Shown here: positions 42,248 through 52,053 of the stretch, piece by piece
Position numbering within the stretch: position 1 is the first letter of the stretch
How the letters are laid out: each line of letters begins with the position of its first letter
Origin: Sandarakinorhabdus limnophila DSM 17366
Lineage (GTDB): Bacteria > Pseudomonadota > Alphaproteobacteria > Sphingomonadales > Sphingomonadaceae
Assembly: GCF_000420765.1 (NCBI RefSeq)
Contig: NZ_ATVO01000008.1
Location: forward strand, 124,001-188,000
DNA: 64,000 nucleotides
Direction of reading: 5' to 3'
Notes under the pieces: generated by a model
Database searches by the model: none
Told to the model about the DNA's origin: nothing
Seen by the model: only the letters and a program-made list of their open reading frames with translations
Program-made: the position numbers and the translations under genes

Positions 42248-43276
42248 TCAATATGTGGCTACAAAGCTGTCGATGGCGGCCAGATGCACGGCCTGCTCTG
42301 CCGGCGGCAGGAAACTGCCGGTGAAGCTGTTGCGGGCGAGCGTGATGATCTCGTCCCGCGTCAGGTTGAGCGCATCGGCCACGGCGACGAAGTTGGCGTT
42401 CACATAACCGCCAAAATACGCCGGATCATCGCTGTTCACCGTCGCCCGCAACCCGGCCGCGAGCATGCGACGCAGCGGGTGTTGGGCAAGATCGTCGACC
42501 ACGCACAGCTTCAGATTGGACAGCGGGCAAACGGTGAGCGTGAGCCCGTCGCTGACAATGCGCTGCACCAGCGCGGCATCTTCCAGCGCGCGGTTGCCAT
42601 GGTCGATCCGGTCCACCTGCAGCACGTCCAGCGCCTGCCAGACATAATCGGGCGGCCCTTCCTCGCCGGCATGGGCGACAATCTTGAGGCCGAGGCTGCG
42701 GGCGCGGGCAAAGACGCGGGCGAACTTTTCCGGCGGGTGGCCAACTTCGCTCGAATCAAGGCCAACGCCGTGGATCAGCGACAGAAAGGGCAATGCCGCA
42801 TCCAGCGTGGCCTCGGCGTCGGCTTCGGGCAGGTGGCGCAGGAAACACATGATCAGCTGAGACGTGATCCCGCGCTCCTCCGCCTCGGTCAGGGCGCGGG
42901 CGATGCCGCCGACCACGTTGGCCATCGGCACGCCGCGCGCCGTGTGGCCCTGGGGATCAAAGAAAATCTCGACATGGCGCACGCCATCGGTGGCGGCGCG
43001 GTCGAGATAGGCTGTCGTCAGATCGAAGAAATCCTGCTCCGCCTGCAGCACCGCCATGCCCTGATAGTAGATGTCGAGGAAATCCTGCAGGTTGGAGAAA
43101 TCATAGGCGGCACGGATCGCTTCCACGCTCTCAAACACGAGACTGACGCCATTGCGCTGCGCCAGCGAAAACATCATCTCCGGTTCCAGGCTGCCTTCAA
43201 TGTGCAGGTGCAGCTCGGCCTTGGGCAGGCCGGCGATGAAGGCGGCACGGGCCTCGCGCGAAGCAAATCCGGTCAC
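42248..43276 (-). CDS. Adenine/adenosine deaminase family, adenine deaminase-like
   Basis: This 342-residue amidohydrolase-fold zinc enzyme has the ligands H23/H25 in PKAELHLHIEGSLEPE, HAGEEGPPDYVWQAL, and the NSDDPAYFGGYV aspartate. The HIEGSLEPE, HAGEEGPP and SNLKLCVV forms match the adenine deaminase branch (Aah1-like) rather than true adenosine deaminase, which usually reads HLDGSLR. It likely converts adenine to hypoxanthine. The start overlaps the stop of a phosphoribosyltransferase gene by ATGA, forming a salvage pair. Confidence 0.85.
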   Translation of the reverse strand: MTGFASREARAAFIAGLPKAELHLHIEGSLEPEMMFSLAQRNGVSLVFESVEAIRAAYDFSNLQDFLDIYYQGMAVLQAEQDFFDLTTAYLDRAATDGVRHVEIFFDPQGHTARGVPMANVVGGIARALTEAEERGITSQLIMCFLRHLPEADAEATLDAALPFLSLIHGVGLDSSEVGHPPEKFARVFARARSLGLKIVAHAGEEGPPDYVWQALDVLQVDRIDHGNRALEDAALVQRIVSDGLTLTVCPLSNLKLCVVDDLAQHPLRRMLAAGLRATVNSDDPAYFGGYVNANFVAVADALNLTRDEIITLARNSFTGSFLPPAEQAVHLAAIDSFVATY

Positions 43277-43851
43277 TTTTTCAGTCCTTCGATCGGCGCC
43301 AGTATCACGTCGGCCGCTGGCTTGTGGGCGCGGATTTCCTCAGTCGTCAGCCCGTCGATTTCATGCGGGAACACCAGCCACTCGTTGCTTTCGTGGATGA
43401 AATAATCCGGTTTCAGCGCCGTCTGGTTGCGCGCCGGCTTGTACCAGACGGTGGCGATGCGGATATCGGCTGGCATGTTGGCGCGACAGCGCGCCTTGAG
43501 TTCGGTCAGCACCGCCTCGATGCTGCGGCCGGAATCGAACACGTCATCGATCACCAGCAGCCGGTCGTCGGCGTTCAGCGTGTCGATCAGATAGCCCAGC
43601 GCATAGACCTTCACCATCTTCGATTGCTTGTCGATCCCGGTATAGCTCGCGGTGCGGATGGCAATGTGATCGCATTCGACCCCATGCACATCGAAGAATT
43701 CCTGCACGGCGATGCCGATCGGCGCGCCGCCGCGCCAGATGCCGACCAGATGTGTCGGCCGGAAACCGCTCTCCAGCACAGCGCGAGCCAGCCGGAAACT
43801 GTCGCCCAGCAGCTCATCGGCGGTCAGCCAGATTTTCTTTACGTCACTCAT
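43273..43851 (-). CDS. Purine phosphoribosyltransferase
   Basis: This 192-residue type I phosphoribosyltransferase has the PRPP loop LLVIDDVFDSGRS (about 98-110) and the hood segment VGIWRGGAPIGIAVQE. The form resembles hypoxanthine/xanthine/guanine-type enzymes of the XGPRT group. Paired by ATGA with the adenine-deaminase-like gene, it would turn the hypoxanthine formed there into IMP. The exact base preference cannot be read from sequence. Confidence 0.85.
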   Translation of the reverse strand: MSDVKKIWLTADELLGDSFRLARAVLESGFRPTHLVGIWRGGAPIGIAVQEFFDVHGVECDHIAIRTASYTGIDKQSKMVKVYALGYLIDTLNADDRLLVIDDVFDSGRSIEAVLTELKARCRANMPADIRIATVWYKPARNQTALKPDYFIHESNEWLVFPHEIDGLTTEEIRAHKPAADVILAPIEGLKK

Positions 43852-43962
43852 GCAAGTACCCCGGCCAAGGCTGGCGCGGGGGTTTCCGGATCAGGCCTCA
43901 TGCCTGGCAGGGTGACATTTTTCTTGCGTGCAGGACAGGGCCGAGAACGCCAGCCAGGATCC

Positions 43963-44268
43963 CTACTTGCCGCTGGCGAGATCGGCAGCGACCGCTTCCA
44001 GCATGGAATCGGTGAGCTGGCCGCCAGCCATCGACTGCAGCTGCTTCAGGCTCATCGCTTTGAACTGGTCGAGCATCGGATGGCTGGTCAGGCCCGGCAC
44101 ACGGGCATCGAGGATGGCCTTGGTCTTTTCAGCCGCGATCAGCACTTCAATCGGCGTGTCGAGCGTGACGGCCGCAGCTGCCGGCGCCGCCGAGGTTTCG
44201 GTCGCGGTTTGCGCCAGAGCAGCAGCCGGCAGAGCGGCAAGAATAAGGGCAAGCAGCAGGTTCATCAT
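43963..44268 (-). CDS. Small secreted protein of unknown function
   Basis: This 101-residue protein (from the ATG at 44268) has a signal peptide ending ALAQT, an alanine/threonine-rich linker, and a short C-terminal helical part (LDTPIEVLIAAEKTKAILDARVPGLTSHPMLDQFKAMSLKQLQ). It has no cysteines in the mature part. No family is recognised. It lies 30 bp downstream of purB on the same strand, so it is probably co-transcribed. Confidence 0.7.
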   Translation of the reverse strand: MMNLLLALILAALPAAALAQTATETSAAPAAAAVTLDTPIEVLIAAEKTKAILDARVPGLTSHPMLDQFKAMSLKQLQSMAGGQLTDSMLEAVAADLASGK

Positions 44269-44298
44269 GCAGACTCCAGTGGGCTGGGTGATCAAAGT

Positions 44299-45609
<1,311 letters not shown>

Positions 45610-45671
45610 GCACAGGCCTCTTTGATGTGCGGCGCGCCTAGCATGTGATGCGGCGATTGCCTATCTGTCGG

Positions 45672-47849
45672 ATGGTGACTTCGCCCCTATCTCGTGTCCG
45701 CGTCATCCCTTTCCAGCATGGGCTGGGGGCGCTGGATTATGCTGTACCGGCCGGCATGGTGCTGCAACCGGGTGACGCGGTGGAAGTGCCGCTTGGACCC
45801 CGTCGCATCATCGGAGTGGTGTGGGATGCCGATCGGCTGGCCGCGCCAGAGGTGCCAGCAAGCAAATTGCGCCCAGTGGCGGCGCGGCTCGACCTGCCGC
45901 CGCTGGCCGAGCCGCTGCGCCGCCTGATCGAATGGACCGCCGATTATTATGTCGCGTCGCTGCAATCGGTGGTGCGCATGGCGTGGCCGTCGGTGGCGTT
46001 CCTGAGTCCGAGGGAGTTCACCGAATACCGGCTGGGCGGCGCGGTGCCGAAGCGGCTGACCCCGGAACGCGCCAAGGCGCTGGAGCGGCTGGAGGGGCGG
46101 CAGGGCACGGCGCGCGATCTGGCCCGCATGGCCGGCGTTTCGGACGCTGTGATTCGCGGGCTCGTCACCGCCGGCACGCTGATTGCAACCCGCGTGGCCG
46201 GCGATGCCACCCCGCCCGAACCGGACCCGGCGTTTGCACCGCCCGCGTTGTCCGCCGATCAGCAGGCGGTGGCCGATGAACTGGTCGCCGCTGTGGATGC
46301 GGGCGAATTCGCGCCGATCCTGCTGGAAGGCGTGACCGGGTCCGGCAAGACCGAAGTCTATTTCGAAGCCGTCGCGCAGGCGATCCGGCAGGGCGGCCAG
46401 GCGCTTGTGATGGTGCCGGAAATCGCGCTCACCGCGCCGTGGCTGGCGCGATTTGCCGCCCGCTTCGGCTGCCAGCCGCTCTCGTGGCATTCGGATCTGA
46501 AAACCAGCGAGCGCCGCGCCGCCTGGGCCGCGATTGCCGATGGCCGCGCCAAGGTGGTGGTGGGCGCGCGGTCGGCGCTGTTCCTGCCCTATGCCAACCT
46601 CAAAACCATCATCGTCGATGAAGCCCACGAAGCCAGCTTCAAGCAGGAAGAGGGCGTGCATTATCACGCCCGCGACGTGGCGGTAATGCGCGGGCGGATG
46701 GAGGGCCTGCCCATCATCCTCGCCACCGCCACCCCGGCCATTGAAACGCAGGTGCTGGCCAGCCGCGGCACCTATCGCCATCTGGTGCTGCCCAGCCGTT
46801 TTGGCGGGGCGGAACTGCCCGCCGTGACATTGGTGGACATGACCCGCCATCCGCCGGCGCGCGGCACTTGGCTGTCACCGGTGCTGGTCGCTGCTATCAC
46901 CGACACGCTGGCCAAGGGCGAACAGTCGCTGCTGTTCCTCAACCGCCGCGGCTATGCCCCGCTCACCCTGTGCCGGGCCTGCGGCAACCGCATCCAGTGC
47001 CCCAATTGCACGGCGTGGATGGTCGAACACCGCCTGTCGCGCCGGCTGGCCTGCCATCATTGTGGCCACCAGATGCCGGTGCCCGAACAATGCCCGGAGT
47101 GCGGCGAGGCCGATCACCTGGTCGCCTGTGGCCCCGGCGTGGAGCGCATCGCCGAGGAAGTGCGCCGCACCTGGCCAGAGGCGCGCCCCGCCGTGGTGAC
47201 CAGCGACACCATCACCAGCCCCGCCCGCGCTGCCGCGCTGGTCGCCGCCGTGGAAGGGCGCGAGGTGGACGTGATCATCGGCACCCAGATGGTGACCAAG
47301 GGCTATCACTTCCCCGATCTCACCCTGGTGGGCGTGGTCGATGCCGATCTCGGCCTGTCGGGCGGCGATCTGCGCGCGGGCGAGCGGACCTGGCAACAGA
47401 TCATGCAAGCCGCCGGCCGCGCCGGGCGCGGGGTGAAGCCGGGCCGCGTGCTGATCCAGACGCACCAGCCGAAGGCGCCGATCATGCAGGCGCTGGGCAA
47501 GGGCGATGCGGCGGCGTTCTTCGCTGCCGAAATCGCAGCGCGGCGCGATCTCGGCCTGCCACCGTTCGGGCGGCTGGCGGCGCTTATCGTGTCATCCGAA
47601 GACTCCGCCGCCGCGAAATCTGCCGCCGATATGCTGGGCGCCGCCGCCCCCCAGCGCGAGGGCCTGATGGTGCTGGGCCCCGCCCCCGCCCCGCTGTCTA
47701 TGCTCCGCGGGCGGCACCGCCACCGGCTGCTGGTGCAGGCGAGGCGTGACTTGCCGCTGCCGGCGATATTGCGCGAATGGGTGGGCGGCGCCGCGCTGCC
47801 ATCCAGCGTGCGCGTAGTAATTGATGTTGATCCCTACAGTTTTGTCTAG
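45672..47849 (+). CDS. priA: Primosomal replication restart helicase PriA
   Basis: This 725-residue superfamily-2 helicase has Walker A LEGVTGSGKTEVYFEA and the DEAH box VDEAHEASFKQEEG. Its zinc cluster (CRACGNRIQCPNCTAWM, CHHCGHQMPVPEQCPECG) has the paired cysteines, and GTQMVTKGYHFP is motif V. It restarts stalled forks by loading DnaB. The ATG at 45672 (MVTSPLSRVRV) has a weak ribosome binding site; a longer in-frame start at 45645 is possible. The stop shares CTAG with the convergent flavoenzyme. Confidence 0.95.
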   Translation: MVTSPLSRVRVIPFQHGLGALDYAVPAGMVLQPGDAVEVPLGPRRIIGVVWDADRLAAPEVPASKLRPVAARLDLPPLAEPLRRLIEWTADYYVASLQSVVRMAWPSVAFLSPREFTEYRLGGAVPKRLTPERAKALERLEGRQGTARDLARMAGVSDAVIRGLVTAGTLIATRVAGDATPPEPDPAFAPPALSADQQAVADELVAAVDAGEFAPILLEGVTGSGKTEVYFEAVAQAIRQGGQALVMVPEIALTAPWLARFAARFGCQPLSWHSDLKTSERRAAWAAIADGRAKVVVGARSALFLPYANLKTIIVDEAHEASFKQEEGVHYHARDVAVMRGRMEGLPIILATATPAIETQVLASRGTYRHLVLPSRFGGAELPAVTLVDMTRHPPARGTWLSPVLVAAITDTLAKGEQSLLFLNRRGYAPLTLCRACGNRIQCPNCTAWMVEHRLSRRLACHHCGHQMPVPEQCPECGEADHLVACGPGVERIAEEVRRTWPEARPAVVTSDTITSPARAAALVAAVEGREVDVIIGTQMVTKGYHFPDLTLVGVVDADLGLSGGDLRAGERTWQQIMQAAGRAGRGVKPGRVLIQTHQPKAPIMQALGKGDAAAFFAAEIAARRDLGLPPFGRLAALIVSSEDSAAAKSAADMLGAAAPQREGLMVLGPAPAPLSMLRGRHRHRLLVQARRDLPLPAILREWVGGAALPSSVRVVIDVDPYSFV

Positions 47850-48982
47850 AGCATCGACGCATCCGCCGGCAGTCCCAGCAGCACGCGGCCGGCCAGTTCC
47901 AGCGTCGGCGGCGCAACCATCACATGCTGGGTCGCCACATGGGCATCGCGGAAGCGGCGGTTCAGCGGGTGGCTGGCATAGACCGAGGTGCCACCGGCAA
48001 GTTCGTGCATCTTGGCGGCCACCCGCGCCGAGACCTGGGTGAGGCGCGTCGCCGCCAACCGCAACCGGGCACGCGCTGAAAGCTCAAGCGCATCGCCGGC
48101 GACGACGCGATCCCACGCAGTTGCGATTTCGGCGTGGACGAGCGCGCGGGCGGCATCGAGATCGGCCTGCGCCACGGCGAAATCCGCCTGCACGACGCCG
48201 CGTTCGGCGAGGCTGCGGCTACTGCCCTGCCCCTTCTTGGCCACCGCCAGCGCCTTCAGATCATCAAGCGCACCCAGCGCATTGCCGCTGGCCACCGCCG
48301 CGATGCCGAGTGCCAGCAGGCCGAAGGGGGCGAAGCGATATAGCGGGCCAGCCTCACGCGGCGTGTCGGTGATGAAGGACACGCTGCGGCTCTGCGGCAC
48401 GCGCACATCCTTGGCGGCCAGATCGCCCGAGCCAGTGCCGCGCATGCCCAGCGCATCCCAGGTGTCGATCAGCTCAACCTCCGCGCGGCGCATCACCATC
48501 ATGCGATGATCGGGCGCGCCGCTGGGCAGGCGGCGCATCTCGCCACCGTCCATGATCACGGCGCCGCCGAGCAGCCACGAACAATTGGCGCTGCCCGATC
48601 CCCAGGCCCAGCGGCCGCTGACCAGATAATCGCCACCCTCCACCGCCGCCCGCCCCATCGGCGCGAACACGCCGCCAGTGATGACGTTCGGATCGAACCA
48701 GATTTCCCGCGCGTGTTCCATGGGCAGCCATGCCGAAATCAGCGCCGTGGTGCCGCCGATCATCACGCACCAGCCGGTGGCGGCATCGGCACGGCCCAGT
48801 TGTTCAAGGCTGGTGAACAGGGTGGTGACATCCACCTCCGCCCCGCCCAGCGATTGCGGCACCAGCATGCGGAACAAGCTGGCCTGCGCCAGTTCCGCCG
48901 CCAGATCGGCAGGCAGCCGGCGCTGCGATTCGGTATCGGCAGCGCGGGCGGCGACCGCTTTCAGCAGGGATTGTGCGATCAT
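47846..48982 (-). CDS. Acyl-CoA dehydrogenase-fold flavoprotein, group D monooxygenase-like
   Basis: This 378-residue protein has the acyl-CoA dehydrogenase fold, but its C-terminus reads GGTSVYASHPLNRRFRDAHVATQHVMVAPPTLELAG, the DszC/HsaA-type flavin-dependent monooxygenase pattern. The usual acyl-CoA dehydrogenase glutamate motif is missing. It probably uses reduced FMN/FAD on an unknown small molecule. I chose the ATG at 48982, which shares TGATG with the upstream acyl-CoA dehydrogenase stop, over a longer start at 48994. Confidence 0.8.
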   Translation of the reverse strand: MIAQSLLKAVAARAADTESQRRLPADLAAELAQASLFRMLVPQSLGGAEVDVTTLFTSLEQLGRADAATGWCVMIGGTTALISAWLPMEHAREIWFDPNVITGGVFAPMGRAAVEGGDYLVSGRWAWGSGSANCSWLLGGAVIMDGGEMRRLPSGAPDHRMMVMRRAEVELIDTWDALGMRGTGSGDLAAKDVRVPQSRSVSFITDTPREAGPLYRFAPFGLLALGIAAVASGNALGALDDLKALAVAKKGQGSSRSLAERGVVQADFAVAQADLDAARALVHAEIATAWDRVVAGDALELSARARLRLAATRLTQVSARVAAKMHELAGGTSVYASHPLNRRFRDAHVATQHVMVAPPTLELAGRVLLGLPADASML

Positions 48983-50163
48983 CACAGCTTCCAAAGGCTG
49001 GCGAGATTGTTCTTCTGCATGTCGGACGATCCGCCCACGATCGGCATGCCGAGCAGATCGCGCACATGCCGTTCAATGTCGAACGCGTCCGACAGCGCAT
49101 AGGAACCGATCACCTGCTGACAGGCGAGCGCGATTTCCACTCCGACATCGGCCACGAACAATTTCGCCATGCTGGTTTCAGCACTGCAAGGCCGGCCCTC
49201 GTTTGCCAGCCACGCTGCGTGATAGAGCATATGCCGCGCCGCCTGCAGTTTCGTGCGCGCCACCACCAGCTTGTGGCGGATGGCCTGGTGCTGACTGATC
49301 GCCTTGCCGAATTGCACACGTTGCTGGGCGTAATCCCACGCTTCGTCCAGCGCGGCGCGGGCGATGCCGAAGGCGACGGCAGTGATTTCCAGCTTCTCCA
49401 CGTCAAGCGCGCGGCCGGCTAGCAGCTTCCAGCCCTGGTTCCACATCGCCGGCCCGCCGACAATGTTGACGGCCGGCACCCGCACGCTATCGAAATACAC
49501 ATCCTGGCTCGCCGTGTAGCGCAGGTTGGCGTGGTGGATGTCTTGCATCCGCACGCCCGGCGCGTTGGTGGGGATCAGCACGAAACTCAGGTTGCGATAG
49601 CGGTCTTCCGCGGGGCCGGAGCGCACCAGAGTATAGATGTAATTGCTCCAGTCTGCCCCCGTGCACCAGCGCTTGACGCCGTCGATGATCACCTCATCAC
49701 CCTCCAGCCGCGCGCGGGTGGTGACACTGGCGAGATCGCCGCCCACATCGGGTTCTGACAGGCCATAGGCAAAGAACAGTTCGCCTTTCGCCAGCCGGGG
49801 GAGAAATTCCGCCTTCTGCTCGGCGCTGCCGTTTTCCGAAAGGTTCATACCGCCATAGAAAGCGGTGTGGATATAGGGGCCGGCGAGGCAGGGCCCGACC
49901 TGCGCCAATTCCTCGATCACCGCGATGGCGGCGACCAGATCCTGCCCGGCCCCACCATAGGCCTCGGGCACGGTGAGCGCAGTCAGGCCCAGCTTGTTCA
50001 GCTCGGGATAGACGTCGCGCGGCCAGCGGTGATCGCGATCCCACTGGATGCGGGCGTCGCGCGGGGCGTGTTGCGCCACGAAACGGCGGATGGTGTCGCG
50101 CAACTGGCCGATATGTTCCGGCTCATCTGTGAAGGTGACGGGGGGCAGCGGCGGGGCCATCAT
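48982..50163 (-). CDS. Acyl-CoA dehydrogenase
   Basis: This 393-residue flavoenzyme has YGLSEPDVGGDLASVTTRA, the QRVQFGKAISQHQAIRHKL motif and an expected helical C-domain. The terminal VGGSSDMQKNNLASL is typical of CaiA/FadE-type enzymes. It introduces a trans-2,3 double bond into an acyl-CoA; the chain is unknown. It overlaps the enoyl-CoA hydratase gene by ATGA and the monooxygenase-like gene by one base, so the three form one operon. Confidence 0.9.
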   Translation of the reverse strand: MMAPPLPPVTFTDEPEHIGQLRDTIRRFVAQHAPRDARIQWDRDHRWPRDVYPELNKLGLTALTVPEAYGGAGQDLVAAIAVIEELAQVGPCLAGPYIHTAFYGGMNLSENGSAEQKAEFLPRLAKGELFFAYGLSEPDVGGDLASVTTRARLEGDEVIIDGVKRWCTGADWSNYIYTLVRSGPAEDRYRNLSFVLIPTNAPGVRMQDIHHANLRYTASQDVYFDSVRVPAVNIVGGPAMWNQGWKLLAGRALDVEKLEITAVAFGIARAALDEAWDYAQQRVQFGKAISQHQAIRHKLVVARTKLQAARHMLYHAAWLANEGRPCSAETSMAKLFVADVGVEIALACQQVIGSYALSDAFDIERHVRDLLGMPIVGGSSDMQKNNLASLWKL

Positions 50164-50969
50164 TCACCCGTCAAGTTTGGCGACCGGCGTTCGCGGAAGG
50201 CACGCACGGCCTCGGCCCGGTCGGCAGCGAGGTTGGAGAGCGTTTCATAGGGGATGGAGGCATCCATCAACTGCTGCGCCAGCACCCGCAGCGGCTGGTT
50301 GGCCACCACCTTGGACCAGCGCACGGCATACTTGGGGTTGTTCATCAGCTTGCCCACCAGCTCGGTCACCTTGGCATCGAGCTGATCGGTCGGCACGGCG
50401 TAGTTGATCAGGCCCATCGCTTCGGCACGTGGCGCCTTGATCAGATCGCCGGTCATCAGGAACTCCTTGGCGCGGGCATAGCCAATCAGCTGCGGCCAGA
50501 TCACCGCGCCGCCATCGCCGGCCACCAGCCCGACCTTCACATGCGGATCACCGATCACGGCGTTTTCGTCGGCGATGATGATATCGCAGAGCAGCGCGAT
50601 AGTGGCGCCCAGCCCGGCGGCGGCGCCGTTCATGCGGCAGATCACCGGCTTTTCGATGTCGAGCAGGCTGGTGACGATGCGCTTGGCGTCCCAGCCGATA
50701 TCGCGGAACTGGTTGGGGTGGGCGATCTGTTCTTCAAACCAGTCGAAATCGCCGCCAGCGCAAAAGGCGCGGCCAGCGCCGGTGAGCACGACGATGTCGC
50801 TGCCCTTGTCCTGCTGCAATTCGGTGAACACGCGGGCGAGTTCCTCGTGCATCGCCTCGTCAACGCCGTTCACCGGGTTGTTGCCGGTGATGATGGCGGT
50901 CAGCACCCGCTCATGGCCGAAATGGCCGCGGGTGAAGGTGAAGCGTTGATAGCCTTCAAGCAGCGCCAT
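50160..50969 (-). CDS. Enoyl-CoA hydratase/isomerase family protein
   Basis: This 269-residue crotonase-fold protein has the oxyanion-hole pair GRAFCAGGDFDWF and NGAAAGLGATIALLCD, and a catalytic region DPHVKVGLVAGDGGA. The usual catalytic Glu positions appear substituted, so its reaction may not be simple hydration. The first gene of the operon here, it is followed by an acyl-CoA dehydrogenase and a monooxygenase-like flavoprotein. It sits 64 bp from the phytase stop. Confidence 0.88.
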   Translation of the reverse strand: MALLEGYQRFTFTRGHFGHERVLTAIITGNNPVNGVDEAMHEELARVFTELQQDKGSDIVVLTGAGRAFCAGGDFDWFEEQIAHPNQFRDIGWDAKRIVTSLLDIEKPVICRMNGAAAGLGATIALLCDIIIADENAVIGDPHVKVGLVAGDGGAVIWPQLIGYARAKEFLMTGDLIKAPRAEAMGLINYAVPTDQLDAKVTELVGKLMNNPKYAVRWSKVVANQPLRVLAQQLMDASIPYETLSNLAADRAEAVRAFRERRSPNLTGE

Positions 50970-51033
50970 GGCGCGGTCTCCCCGGTAATTTGCGCCACGG
51001 TGGCGCAGCCGGGGCCTGCGGTCAAACTGGCTT

Positions 51034-52053
51034 TCAGCGCAGCTTTAGCGCCGCCTTGATCTTGCCCCAGCCCACCAGCTTGAAATTCTGCGCCGGGCTG
51101 TTCTCGCCATCCTGCGCCACCATCAGGCCCTGTGGAAAGGCCGGGCCGAAATCGCCGGTCATCGCCGCGATGCCGTCGGTTTCCTGAGTGCTGCCCAGCC
51201 GACCTTCGGCAATGCGGAAGCGGCCGGCAAAACGCTCATCGGCGAGGCGATACACAGAATAGGCGTTGTCGCCTTGGCTTGATGCCACCAGCCAGCCGCC
51301 ACTGCCGGCACCTTCGGCGGCAATCGCCAGGCCTTCGACATCGGCGACCAGCCGCTTGCCGTCCACGCCGGCCAGCTTCACCGCTGTGGTGCTGCCACTG
51401 GCACGCGCATCGAAGCGCCAGATGCCCACGTCTTCCTCCGCCGCATAGAGCCGGGCGGTGCGGGCATCGACAACGCAGCCTTCACTTTGGGTGGAGAGCT
51501 TCAGGCTGCGCACGATGCGGCCGCTGGCCTTGGCGGTGTCCAGTTCGATCTGGCGGATGGCGCCATCCTTGATGACGATGAACGCCGTCAAGGCACGGGG
51601 CGTTGCCCACAGGCACATTCCATAGGCTTCGCCTGCTCCCGCCGGCACTCGGCCAATCGGTTCCAGCCGCGCGGTCGTGGTGTTCAGCCGGAACAGCGCG
51701 ATCTGGGCTTTCGCTTCGTCGCTGCGATCGCTGGCGGCAACGATGACGCCAGCGGGAGTCTCGACCAGATCGACATTGTTGACCCGGCCGGCATTGTTGA
51801 AATCGCGCACCTGGCCATCAAGGCCATAAACGTACAGGCCGGCCTGCTTGTCCGTGCCCACGATCAGGCTGGCGGCGGGATTAGCGGCATTGCGCCAGAT
51901 CGCCGGATCATCCGCAGCGTCGTCGCCGCTCTTTACCGCCACCGTTTCGGCATCGGCGGTCACGCTGGCCGTTTGCACAACCGGCACGACGGCCGGCGGC
52001 GCGCAGGCGGCCAGCAACAGCAGAAAGGGCAAAGCAGCGCGCATCGGCCTCAT
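51034..52053 (-). CDS. Beta-propeller phytase, lipoprotein
   Basis: This 339-residue protein has a lipoprotein signal (ALPFLLLLAACAPP), so it is probably an envelope-anchored phytase. The six-bladed fold shows the calcium/phosphate signature DDPAIWRNAANPAASLIVGTDK, AGLYVYGLDGQVRDFN and GRVNNVD. BPP enzymes release phosphate from calcium-bound phytate. The ATG at 52053 overlaps the PHP gene stop by ATGA, which settles the start. It is the last gene of the TonB receptor-PHP-phytase operon. Confidence 0.93.
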   Translation of the reverse strand: MRPMRAALPFLLLLAACAPPAVVPVVQTASVTADAETVAVKSGDDAADDPAIWRNAANPAASLIVGTDKQAGLYVYGLDGQVRDFNNAGRVNNVDLVETPAGVIVAASDRSDEAKAQIALFRLNTTTARLEPIGRVPAGAGEAYGMCLWATPRALTAFIVIKDGAIRQIELDTAKASGRIVRSLKLSTQSEGCVVDARTARLYAAEEDVGIWRFDARASGSTTAVKLAGVDGKRLVADVEGLAIAAEGAGSGGWLVASSQGDNAYSVYRLADERFAGRFRIAEGRLGSTQETDGIAAMTGDFGPAFPQGLMVAQDGENSPAQNFKLVGWGKIKAALKLR

